This document shows positions 1 to 8,800 of a DNA stretch of 12,525 nucleotides, in pieces. The stretch comes from JBLIRR01 sp049472395 (GTDB lineage: Bacteria; SZUA-182; DTGQ01; JBLIRR01). The stretch is from assembly GCA_049472395.1 (NCBI GenBank), contig JBLIRR010000079.1:1-12525 (forward strand), given 5' to 3'. Each line of letters starts with the position of its first letter. Position 1 is the first letter of the stretch. A program made the position numbers and the translations under genes. Under the pieces are notes generated by a model. That model searched no databases. It saw only the letters and a program-made list of their open reading frames with translations, and was not told the DNA's origin.

Positions 1-1
1 A

Positions 2-331
2 AGATTATTTGTGCCCCTCAGAAATGAGCCCTTTTACTGGTTCAAGGAAAAAGAAAAGAGCTTTGAATTAAGGGTATATGGAAGAGCATGGACAGAAAAA
101 AACGTGTATAAGGGCAGAAATGTTGAATTAAGCAGAGGATATAGTACAGGAGATATTATCAAAGGGAAAATTGGAAGGGTAATCATCGGCCCTCTCGAGC
201 ATATCTTTGAGAAGATAGATTTTGAGAAGATAATTCCCGTTGCCGGAACAGAGGAAAAGGCTCTCACAATTGTTGATAGTATCTTTAAAGGCAGGAAGGA
301 AAAATATATAGCATTTGAGGTCTTATGGTGA
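2..331 (+). CDS. ASCH-domain-like (PUA-fold) protein, 5' end probably outside window
   Basis: This is a small protein of about 110 residues that resembles the ASCH/PUA-like fold, a family thought to bind RNA or nucleotides. The visible pattern fits: an N-terminal strand followed by K-x-K-S-F-E-L-R, which matches the family's K-T-x-E-x-R turn; then a strand-rich middle (GDIIKGKIGRVIIG), a helix near the end (EEKALTIVDSIF), and a last strand (KYIAFEVLW). The first in-window start is GTG at 11, but the frame is open to base 2 and its upstream codons read R-L-F before V-P-L-R, which looks like a continuing N-terminal strand. The true start is therefore probably just off the window. The last 7 bases overlap the next gene, which suggests translational coupling. 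The substrate is unknown and the family assignment is by eye. Confidence 0.75.
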   Translation, partial: RLFVPLRNEPFYWFKEKEKSFELRVYGRAWTEKNVYKGRNVELSRGYSTGDIIKGKIGRVIIGPLEHIFEKIDFEKIIPVAGTEEKALTIVDSIFKGRKEKYIAFEVLW

Positions 332-855
332 TAGAGAGAAAAAAAAATATCTTTTTAACAGGGCCTCCTTCATCGGGCAAAACAACGGTAATAAAAAGGG
401 TCATTAAAAAACTTCGCCTGCCGATCAATGGATTTTACACAGAGGAGGTGAAGATGGGTGACCGGCGTTGCGGATTCCTCATGAAATCCCTTGATGGTCG
501 CCAGGGATATCTCGCCCATCAGAATATCTCATCACCATTTAAGATCAGGCGCTATGGAGTGAGTATTGAAAATATAGAATCTATTGCTGTTCCCTCAATA
601 AAGCCACGGGAAAATGCGGTGATAATCCTTGATGAAATTGGCAAAATGGAGTGTTTTAGCAAGGTATTTATTAAGGCAGCAGTGGAAGCATTGAATGCCG
701 AAAATATCGTTATCGGTACCATTACCCTTGGAGGCGATGATTTTATCAAGGCCGTCAAACAGAGGAAGGATCTTGAATTAATTGAGGTGACATTAGATAA
801 TCGCGAAGAACTGCCAGATCTGATAATGGGAAGAATAATGGCCCTGTCAATATGA
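325..855 (+). CDS. THEP1-family nucleoside triphosphatase
   Basis: This 176-residue P-loop NTPase matches the THEP1 family (Pfam NTPase_1), whose thermophilic members hydrolyse ATP, GTP and other NTPs in the cytoplasm; the physiological role is not settled. The Walker A motif GPPSSGKTT lies at about residues 13-21. It is followed by the family-typical G-F-Y-T-E-E-V at about 36-42 and C-G-F at about 49-51. The Walker B motif is VIILDEIGKME at about residues 99-109. A late GTI motif (IGTITLGGD) is also as expected. The length is normal for the family and no key residue is missing. The ATG at 325 overlaps the end of the ASCH-like gene (stop at 329-331), so the two are probably one transcript. 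An RNA- or nucleotide-related pairing is inference only. Confidence 0.93.
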   Translation: MVIERKKNIFLTGPPSSGKTTVIKRVIKKLRLPINGFYTEEVKMGDRRCGFLMKSLDGRQGYLAHQNISSPFKIRRYGVSIENIESIAVPSIKPRENAVIILDEIGKMECFSKVFIKAAVEALNAENIVIGTITLGGDDFIKAVKQRKDLELIEVTLDNREELPDLIMGRIMALSI

Positions 856-1356
856 AATTAAGCAGCATGGCAATTCTGTATACTAATCTCAGGCACAATA
901 ACATTAAGGATAATATTCTTTTTCCGGCAATAAAATTTTTAAATTTTAATACTCTTTAACTTGCAGCTCCGTAATTTTTTAGATAGATTGAGAGTCATAT
1001 AAATAACAGGGTTTCGGCTTTGGGCTTTGTAATAAAAATCTGCCGTAAGCTACTAAAATTCCTTAAATGGGAAATGGAAATTGCATATCGTACCAGAGAA
1101 GAAGGTAGATGTGTTCAAATATCCTATTGTCCAATGTTAAGGAAAAAAGTATTTGCTTACTGGGGTTTGGACATAATTAAATGCCCAAAGCCGAGCATAT
1201 TCAAAGAGCTTAGTTCAAAGAAATATTACAACCCCTGCGCTGCATAATATTTTCTTCAGCAACTTCCAAATACATACCTTAAGTATTATCTTCAGTCACG
1301 ACGGACCCACCATAAATAGTGGAAAAAAATTTCTGGATAAAATGTAAGACTTATGA
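856..1356. other. Gene-poor interval with one doubtful short frame
   Basis: No convincing gene is visible. One open frame at 1020-1247 (+, TTG start, 75 codons) has three Cys and a K/R-rich N-terminus. It has no Shine-Dalgarno sequence at the TTG or at the internal ATG at 1074, and I recognise no family. It may be chance or the debris of a lost gene. No T-tracted terminator hairpin was found after the THEP1 gene. The CCAC/GTGG hairpin near 1310-1320 is followed by an A-run rather than a T-run. The N-terminal two thirds of the hydrogenase small subunit, which should lie here, is not recognisable. Confidence 0.4.
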
Positions 1357-1619
1357 CCTAAAAATAGGTTCACTCAGGGGATGTCCTGGCCCGTGATGGC
1401 AGGTCATGGCTGTATGGGATGCATAGAACCGAATTTCTGGGATACAATAGCTCCCTTGGAAAAGGTGATCGCCGATGGGGCACTCAGGGTTCCTTTTGCA
1501 GGAATTGAAACCACTGCTGATAAGTTAGTATCGGATTAACAGCGACTGTGGCAGCAGGTCTCGGTATTCATGCAATAGGAAGCATTATAACCGGTAAAGG
1601 GGCACAGAAGGGGGAATAA
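1357..1619 (+). pseudogene. [NiFe] hydrogenase small subunit, C-terminal remnant with frameshift
   Basis: Only the C-terminal part of a group-1 type uptake hydrogenase small (Fe-S) subunit survives. From 1381 the frame reads M-S-W-P-V-M-A-G-H-G-C-M-G-C-x-E-P-N-F-W-D. This is the conserved distal/medial cluster region (usually GHGCIGCSEPNFWD) and is followed by G-I-E-T-T-A-D-K. The frame then hits TAA at 1537-1539. Shifting to the overlapping frame at about 1533 continues the expected tail (GLTATVAAGLGIHAIGSII) to a TAA at 1617-1619, so there is a single frameshift. Upstream, the frame is closed by TGA at 1354-1356 and the N-terminal domain with the proximal cluster and Tat signal is gone. The large-subunit remnant starts 2 bases later, as in intact operons. 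The protein cannot function. Confidence 0.88.
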
Positions 1620-1621
1620 TT

Positions 1622-2317
1622 ATGACAAAAAGGATTGTTATCGATCCTATTACAAGGATTGAAGGTCATCTGCATATTGAGGTAGAAATAAACTCAGATA
1701 ACTCTATCGCCAATGCGTGGAATTCCGCTTTACCATCTTCATGGATTAGACTGGGTTGATATTGTGAGTGCGCTCTCTGCAAATCCTTCTAAAGCGGTAG
1801 AATTGGGACGAAGTATTCATACAAACCTTTATAATTGCTCGATTAGCCATTATGAGCAGGTTCAAAAGAGATTGACAGGCTTTGTCCAAAGTGGGCGTTT
1901 AGGACCATTCGCTCATGCATACTGGGGCAATAAATCGTATAAATTCTCGCCTGAGGCAAATCTTATCATTGCTTCTCATTAATTGGATGCATTGGCCGTC
2001 CAGCGAGTCGCAGCCCAGATGATGGCTCTATTCGGGGGGAAAAATCCCCATCCACAAACACTGGTCGTTGGGGGAGGCACTTGTGTAATGGACGCCTTGG
2101 ATGCTCACAGAATAGGCCTATTCCGGTGATTCGGAGCTTGGTGGGGACCGCAGTAGAACAACCCTCTTTTATTTACGGAAAGAGATTTCTCATTATTATC
2201 AGTGCATATAAGGAATATAACGGATCAATAAGTAAGTATCTTACCCGTGCGAAAGAAAAAAATAATAATGGCGTATTCATGATCATGGCAGATGAAATTC
2301 TCGATCATATACATTAG
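1622..2317 (+). pseudogene. [NiFe] hydrogenase large subunit, multiply disrupted
   Basis: The start MTKRIVIDPITRIEGHLHIE is the textbook N-terminus with the RIEGH motif; this frame stops at 1757-1759. Another frame takes over from about 1713 (LYHLHGLDWVDIVSALSANP, then SGRLGPFAHAYWG). Roughly 90-100 residues between the two blocks, including the RxCGxC motif that holds the Ni-Fe centre, are deleted. At 1980-1982 an in-frame TAA sits where the conserved AHYLEAL sequence needs Tyr, and homology continues unbroken after it (LFGGKNPHPQTLVVGG) to a TGA at 2127-2129. A further shift gives IRSLVGTAVE and FLIIISAYKEY, recognisable to about 2242. The C-terminal DPCxxCxxH region and endopeptidase tail are absent. 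At least four independent lesions make this a dead gene. Confidence 0.92.
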
Positions 2318-2337
2318 TTTCAGAGTACTTATTTTTC

Positions 2338-2366
2338 TTGAAATTGGGATCACTTTATTATATAGT
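2338..2366 (+). promoter_or_regulatory. Sigma-70-type promoter for the molbindin gene
   Basis: The -35 box TTGAAA (2338-2343) and -10 box TATAGT (2361-2366) are separated by exactly 17 bases. The predicted start, near 2373, is about 20 bases before the ATG at 2393, leaving a short leader that contains the GAGGAGG ribosome site. Position, spacing and boxes agree well. The activity is inferred. Confidence 0.65.
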
Positions 2367-2378
2367 ATTACTATAATA
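2356..2378. promoter_or_regulatory. Palindrome over the -10 box, candidate operator
   Basis: Two nested dyads overlap the promoter. TATTAT (2356-2361) is complementary to ATAATA (2373-2378), and TATAGT (2361-2366) is complementary to ACTATA (2370-2375). A repressor bound here would cover the -10 box and start site. Since the gene downstream binds molybdate, a ModE-like regulator is a natural idea, but the half-sites do not clearly match the E. coli ModE consensus. AT-rich palindromes also arise by chance. Confidence 0.4.
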
Positions 2379-2392
2379 GAGGAGGAAATATC

Positions 2393-2605
2393 ATGAAAAT
2401 AAGTGCAAGAAATGTCTTAAAGGGTAAGATAAAAAACCTTACTACCGGGGCTGTTAATTCGGAAGTGATTATTGAATTACCCGGAGGTATGGAACTTGTG
2501 TCAATCATTACGAAATCATCCGCACAAAGATTGAATTTAAAAGAGGGCAAAGAGGTGCTCGCAGTGGTTAAGGCATCAAATGTCATGGTGGCCCTTGACG
2601 AATAA
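2393..2605 (+). CDS. mop: Molbindin-like molybdenum-pterin-binding protein (Mop/TOBE domain)
   Basis: This 70-residue protein is a single TOBE/Mop domain, the small cytoplasmic molybdate-binding fold that stores or buffers molybdate as an oligomer. It opens with MKISARNVLKGKI, the family signature, followed by GAVNSEVIIELPGG, ITKSSAQRLNL and KEGKEVLAVVKASNVMVA, all conserved blocks. The length equals that of free-standing molbindins. A strong ribosome site GAGGAGG precedes the ATG at good spacing, and the gene has its own promoter. It lies directly after the dead hydrogenase and has no molybdate transporter beside it within the window. It is intact, so the loss of the hydrogenase did not remove the cell's need for molybdenum or tungsten. 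Confidence 0.93.
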   Translation: MKISARNVLKGKIKNLTTGAVNSEVIIELPGGMELVSIITKSSAQRLNLKEGKEVLAVVKASNVMVALDE

Positions 2606-2755
2606 ATTGCTTTGAATTAACAAGCTCTCTCAAATTCTGTTTCACCGACATCTGATCGATTATTTAATTCCAAGGTCTTTTAAAACAGCAATTCCAATTA
2701 TTACGCACTCTTAGAAGTATATATAATCCACCCAATAGTAATCACTACGTAAACT

Positions 2756-2785
2756 TTGAGCACAAAGAAAGTGAGCCATTATGAA
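2756..2785 (+). promoter_or_regulatory. Possible promoter for the alpha-2-macroglobulin gene
   Basis: TTGAGC (2756-2761) and TATGAA (2780-2785) are spaced 18 bases apart, which would start transcription near 2792 and leave a leader of about 70 bases. A second -10-like TATAAT lies at 2722-2727 but has no good -35 partner. The rest of the interval between the molbindin gene and this one (2606-2863) shows no gene and no terminator with a T-run. Confidence 0.35.
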
Positions 2786-2863
2786 TTAATAAAAAAGATA
2801 TGGTACCATTAAAAGAGAGGGAAATTGGAGAGTAAAAGAAGTAAAGGCACAAGGAGAATAAAA

Positions 2864-5800
2864 ATGAAAAGATTGAAATTTAAGCCTTTTCTCATTTTGT
2901 TATGTATATCCATCTTTTTATCAATAGATGCATTGAGAGCCGCGCCATTTAATGACATATCCATTGTATCCACAAATTCAATAGATTCACTTTTCACAGG
3001 CTGGGATAATTGGACGGTGAGCAGCTCTCCTGCACGTACCAGCCAGGTAAAGGCACCGGCCAGTGCGTTTAACCTGGAGATTAATAAAAATATATGGCCT
3101 GCTGCTTCCACTTCTTCTATTTCCAGTGTGTGGGACTGGCCTGCTACTGCTCCTTCATGGAGTACAAGCCTATTGAGCGTGCAGGTGAGTAAACCGGGTC
3201 TGGAAATCAGTAGAAGTATATGGCCGATTACTTCCACATCTTCTCTATCCAGTTTATGGGAGTGGCCGGATATTCCTCCTGCCTGGAGTACTATATTAAG
3301 GGATGTGATTCCTACGAAGAAGCCCCCGGATTTTGATACCATATATGGAACAACCTCGACATCTGTGGAGTATGATTTTGATCAACTATGGCAGAATATT
3401 GATGAAGCAATTGGAAAGGGGCTCCCCAAGACAGCTATAGAATATCTCAAGGAGCTTATACCCATAACCATTGAACATGAACGATACGGTATAGCTATGA
3501 AGGCGATTTGCAAACAGCTTGTGCTTGAGGCCACTATTCAAGGCAATAAGCCTGAGGAAAAAATAACAAGGCTTACTGAAGAGATAGAGAAGGCCCCTGA
3601 GTTACTCAAACCTCTGTTGAAGCTTGTTCTGGCTGAGTGGTACTGGCAGTATTACCAGAATAATCGGTGGCGCTTTTTTGAGCGTGACACCACCGCCGCC
3701 ATAGAAGACAAAGATTTTACGACTTGGGATCTGCCGAAGCTTTTTAATAAAATAGATGAGTTATACACTGAGGTGCTTTCAGAAGAAGCGCTGCTGAAAT
3801 CTACCCCTATAATCAAATTTACTGATTTTTTTAAATTAGGAAATGTCCCCCTCTCCTATAGGCCGACGCTCTTTGATTTTGCTGCTTTCTCCGCCATTTC
3901 CTTTTACCAGGATGGTGACCAGATGAGAACGAGTCCGGAGGATGCCTTTGAACTATCTGCGGATTCAGATGCCTTTGCTCAGGCAGAGGTTTTTATCCAA
4001 TACTCCCCTGAGACAACAGATACCTCATCTCCTCTGCTTAAGGCCATAAAGCTCTATCAGAGGTTACTCAATTTCCACATCAATGATACCTCAAAAGAGG
4101 CCTTTGTTGATACGGACATCAACCGGTTGATATTTGTAAAGGCTTATTCTTTTGGTGAAGAAATATCCGAGCGTTATATGACGCGGCTATCCGAGATTGC
4201 CGAAGCTTACCCCTCTCTTCCCCTCTCAAGCCTGGCTTATTATTACTGGGCTCAGGAACTTTATATTCAGGGTGACTATAGTGAAGCGCATAAGATTGCT
4301 CAGATGGGAGTATCATCAGAGCACGCTGATTCAAATGGGGGGAAAATGTGCCAGTCGCTCTTAGCTACCATCGAAGCCAAGGAGATGAACCTTGAAAGCG
4401 AGTATTCAATGACTCCCGTATTGAGTGAAGTGAGAATAAGCTATAGAAACATTACCAGGGTCTATCTTCGTATAGTAGAAGATCAATGGGATGATTTCTT
4501 GGATGAACGCTATGGTTCACCGGAATATATGAGTGATAGTAAAATTCGGCAACTGCTGGGAAAACCGGCTATCAAATCATGGTCAGTTATCTTGGAGCCA
4601 ACCATAGATTACAAAACACACTCTCAGGCAATTGAGCTTCCTCCTTTACAGCCTGGGTACTATAGATTAATCGCCTCATGGCGCGAGGATTTTACTGAAA
4701 AAGAAAACGCCATAAGCATTGTTCCTTTCTGGATGACAGAGATCGCTATGGTAACTAAGACAATAAATGCCGTCACAGAAGGTTTTATAGTCCACGCCCA
4801 TAATGGGAAACCTCTCAAAGGAGCTCAAGTAAAAGTTCTTTATCGAGACCGTGATGGATATTATAAAGAGGGAGCTGTGCTCTATACGGATGAAAATGGT
4901 TCCTTTACCATTCCTGATGATTATCAATATAATGTCATCCTATATGCTCAATATAAAGAGTATGCGTTGTTGAGTCAGTCGAGCTATTATGGGAGGATAA
5001 GCCTAGAGGTGAGTGAAACTGACCAGACGGTCTTTTTCACTGACCGGTCTATTTACAGGCCTGGTCAGACGATTCACTTCAAGGTACTGGCCATAAAGAG
5101 CAACCAAGCCAAGGATACCTATGATTTCCTGCCAAATACCAAGCTCACTGTTCTGCTGAGGGATTACAATTATCAGGAGGTGGAACATCTGGATCTGATT
5201 ACCAATGCCTTTGGCTCTGCCTCCGGGACATTTACCGCTCCATCCGGAAAACTTACCGGAGAAATGACCATAAGCTGTGAAAAACCGAAGGGTAGTGCAA
5301 GGATTCGTGTAGAGGAATATAAGAGACCCAAGTTTCGAGTGATCCTTGATCCTCTCGAAAAAGAGAGTCTTTTGGATGAGGAGGTTGAACTCACAGGCCT
5401 TGCCCTTGCCTATACGGGAGCACCAATTGATGATGGGAAAGTCTCTTACCGGGTAGTTCGGGAGATACGCTATCCTATTTGGCGCTGGTGGGGCTGGTAT
5501 CCTCCTTCAAATACCAGGGAAATAGCGCATGGCCGGCTTACAACCGACGCAGAGGGGAAGTTCCGCATCAGGTTTACAGCCAAGCCAGACCGTTCTATCC
5601 CGGAATCAGATGACCCAACATTTATCTTCAGGGTTTCAGTCGATGTGACGGACAGCGCCGGTGAAACACGCTCAGGAAGCAAGAGTATAAGTATAGGATA
5701 TGTCTCCATGGCCCTTGGGATTTCTACCACCGACTGGTTAACCGCTGATGCGCCTATACAATGCAGCCTCTCTGCTATGACTCTCGATGGACAACCTCTC

Positions 5801-8800
5801 AACACGAGCGGGAAGATAACAGTAATTACATTAAAGCAGCCTCAAAATCCTGTAAGAGCACCCCTCTTAGGGACTTACTATCGTGAAGAAGATGAGGATG
5901 AAACCGATGAATCGAACTGGCAGACGTGGTCTGAAGATGAAACAGTGGTTTCCTCTGAGTTTACCACCCTTGAAGGAGAAGCTCAGACTTCATTTACACT
6001 GAGCCCTGGTGTATACAGAGTAATCGCAACAGCCTATGACCGCTATGGAAAGGAAGTCAAGGCATTGCTGCCAATAATGGTAATGGATCCTGAGGCCCCT
6101 AAGTTTAATGTGAGTATCCCTAATTATGTGCAGGTGAAGTCCACTACCGTCAAGGTCGGCGATACACTTAAAGCAGTGTGGGGAACTGGTTACGAAGAGG
6201 GTTACGCCTTTATCGAGATTGAACATAGAGGGGAAATCGTTAAAAAATATTGGACAGACGGGCAGAACACCCAGCAGCTCATAGAGTGGGCAGTCGGAGA
6301 GGAATATCGCGGTGGATTTTCCTTGCATATTACTCATGTGCATGACAATCGTGCATACATCACCACAGAACGTATATCTGTTCCCTGGACAAATAAGGAT
6401 CTCGAAGTTTCCTTTTCCTCCTTCAGATCAAAACTTGAACCTGGGGCTGAAGAAACCTGGACAATTCAAGTAAAGGGACCTGACGCGGAAAATGTAGCTG
6501 CAGAACTGGTCGCTACCTTGTATGATTCCTCTCTTGATGCATTCTCCCTGCATAACTGGTCAGGACTCGCACATATTTTCAGACAGGATTACAGCGTACT
6601 TGGAACCAATTTTGTGAACAGGATTAGTTATCCACAAAACCTTATAGATGAATGGAATGATTACGGCCCAGGCTATACCAGTTGGACATATACCCAGTTT
6701 CCCGATGATGTCGTTCAAAACTATGGCAGATATATAAAATATGGTGGCGTCGCCTATGGCGGCTTTTATGCGTATGATTTGGGGAGCTCCTCATATGGTA
6801 TGGCAATGATAACTCCTGCCGATACAGTAATGATGACTGCCGGCTCTATGGCTTTTTCAGCACGAGGACCGGACATTTTATACGGCTCATCTTCTATGCA
6901 GGGTGCTGAATACACAGAAGAAAATGTACCTGCAGCGCCAATGGGAGAGACTTATGAAGAGCACGCAGAGGAGATAGACCTCTCTTATGTTCCAACGAGA
7001 ACGAACCTGAATGAAACAGCCTTCTTTTTCCCTCATTTGCTCACAGATGGGGAGGGTCAGGTCTCTATTACATTCACCATGCCTGAGGCACTGACAGCAT
7101 GGAAATTTATGGGCTTTGCCCATGCCAAAGACTTACTCTGGGGAATGCTTACCGAAGAGATTGTGACGCAAAAAGACATCATGGTTCAGCCCAATCCCCC
7201 ACGTTTTTTAAGGGAGGAGGACTATATAGTATTCTCCGCTAAGGTAACAAATATATCTGATGAAGAACAAAATGGCACCATTAGGCTCTCCCTCTCAGAT
7301 ACCTTGACCGGGGACTCTCTGGATACTGAATTCTTAAATGTTCACACTGATCAACCATTCTCCGTGCCGCCCAAAAGTTCCCGTTCTTTTTACTGGGAGC
7401 TTGAGGTCCCGGACTGTGCGGGTATGGTGACACACAAGGTTGTGGCTGCCTCAGCTCAAAGCTCGGATGGAGAAGAAAATGTTTTACCGGTCCTCTCCCG
7501 CCGGATCCTGGTCACAGAATCACTCCCCTTGCCTATTCGAGGGGTCCAAATCAAGAGCTTCAGCTTTGATAAGCTTCTTGAATCAGCTCACTCCGAGACA
7601 TTGGCCCTTACATTGCAGATGGTTAGTAATCCTGCGTGGTATGCTGTACAAAGCCTTCCCTATTTGATGGAATTCCCCTATGATTGTTCAGAACAAGTCT
7701 TTAACCAACTTTACGCTAATGCCTTAGCGCGGGAGATTGCCAATTCAGATCCTAAGATCCATGAAATCTTTTCCCAATGGCGGGAAACCGATGCGCTCAC
7801 GTCTAACCTTGAAAAGAATGAGGAACTCAAGTCTGTGCTCTTGGAGGAGACTCCCTGGGTGAGGGCGGCAGAGGATGAATCACAAAGCAAACAACGCATA
7901 GGGCTCCTTTTTGATGATGATCATGTTGAGATCTCGCTTTCTCAAGCCTATAATAAACTTGCCCAGATGCAGCTTTCAGATGGGTCATGGTCATGGTTCC
8001 CGGGAGGACAATCCAATTTCTATATTACCTTGTATATCATGGCGGGTTTTGGCCGCCTGCGGCATATGAATATTGATATTGGTCAGGACCTGGCGCAGAA
8101 ATGCATTCAATATGTGGATAGTTCGATGAATGACACATATAATAATATCAAGAAATATGAGCTCCTTGAACAAAATAATCTCTCAAGTACCATTGCCATG
8201 TATCTTTACGGACGCTCTTTCTTCCTGGATACATACCCTATCCCCATAGAATGCGAGGAAGCAGTGAATTTTTATCTCAATCAGGCTGCCGAATACTGGC
8301 TTTATTTGAACTCACGACTCTCCCAAGGGCATCTGGCACTTGCCTGTATGAGATTAGATGAGCCGGTGACGGCACACAATATCATCGCCTCGCTTAAGGA
8401 ACGCTCTGTGAATGACGAAGAGATGGGCATGTACTGGAGAGATCTGGAATTTTCCTGGTGGTGGTACAAAGCCCCCATCGAAACACAGGCAGTGATGATA
8501 GAAGCATTTGACGAGGTGGCGAATGACCAACAAGCTGGGGAGGATATGAAGGTCTGGCTCCTCAAGCAGAAACAAACCCAGAACTGGAAGACTACCAAAT
8601 CTACCGCCGATGCCGTCTATGCTCTCCTGTTAAGAGGGATAAATCTCCTCGCCTCTGATGAACTGGTGAAGGTGACGCTGGGAGAGATGGAGATAATCCC
8701 TGAGACCACTGAAGCCGGTACCGGCTTCTATGAGAAAAAATTTATCAGGGAAGAGGTTGAACCTGAGTACGGCCAGGTGACTGTAGAGAAGGTTGACGAA

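Noticed and set aside
1300..1335. CCAC/GTGG hairpin as a terminator
   Set aside because: The stem is only about 4 bp and is followed by an A-run on the plus strand; on the minus strand the T-run would come before, not after, the stem.
2825..2863. Earlier in-frame TTG start for the macroglobulin
   Set aside because: It would put 13 mostly charged residues before the signal peptide and has no ribosome site at suitable spacing, whereas the ATG at 2864 has AAGGAG and a standard signal peptide.
2809..3342. Long minus-strand open frame opposite the repeat region of the macroglobulin
   Set aside because: It is antisense to a gene with strong domain evidence, and its apparent repeats are only the mirror of the 42-residue repeats.
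5470..6343. Minus-strand open frames within the macroglobulin gene
   Set aside because: They have no ribosome sites and no protein family, and are fully explained by the plus-strand coding constraint.
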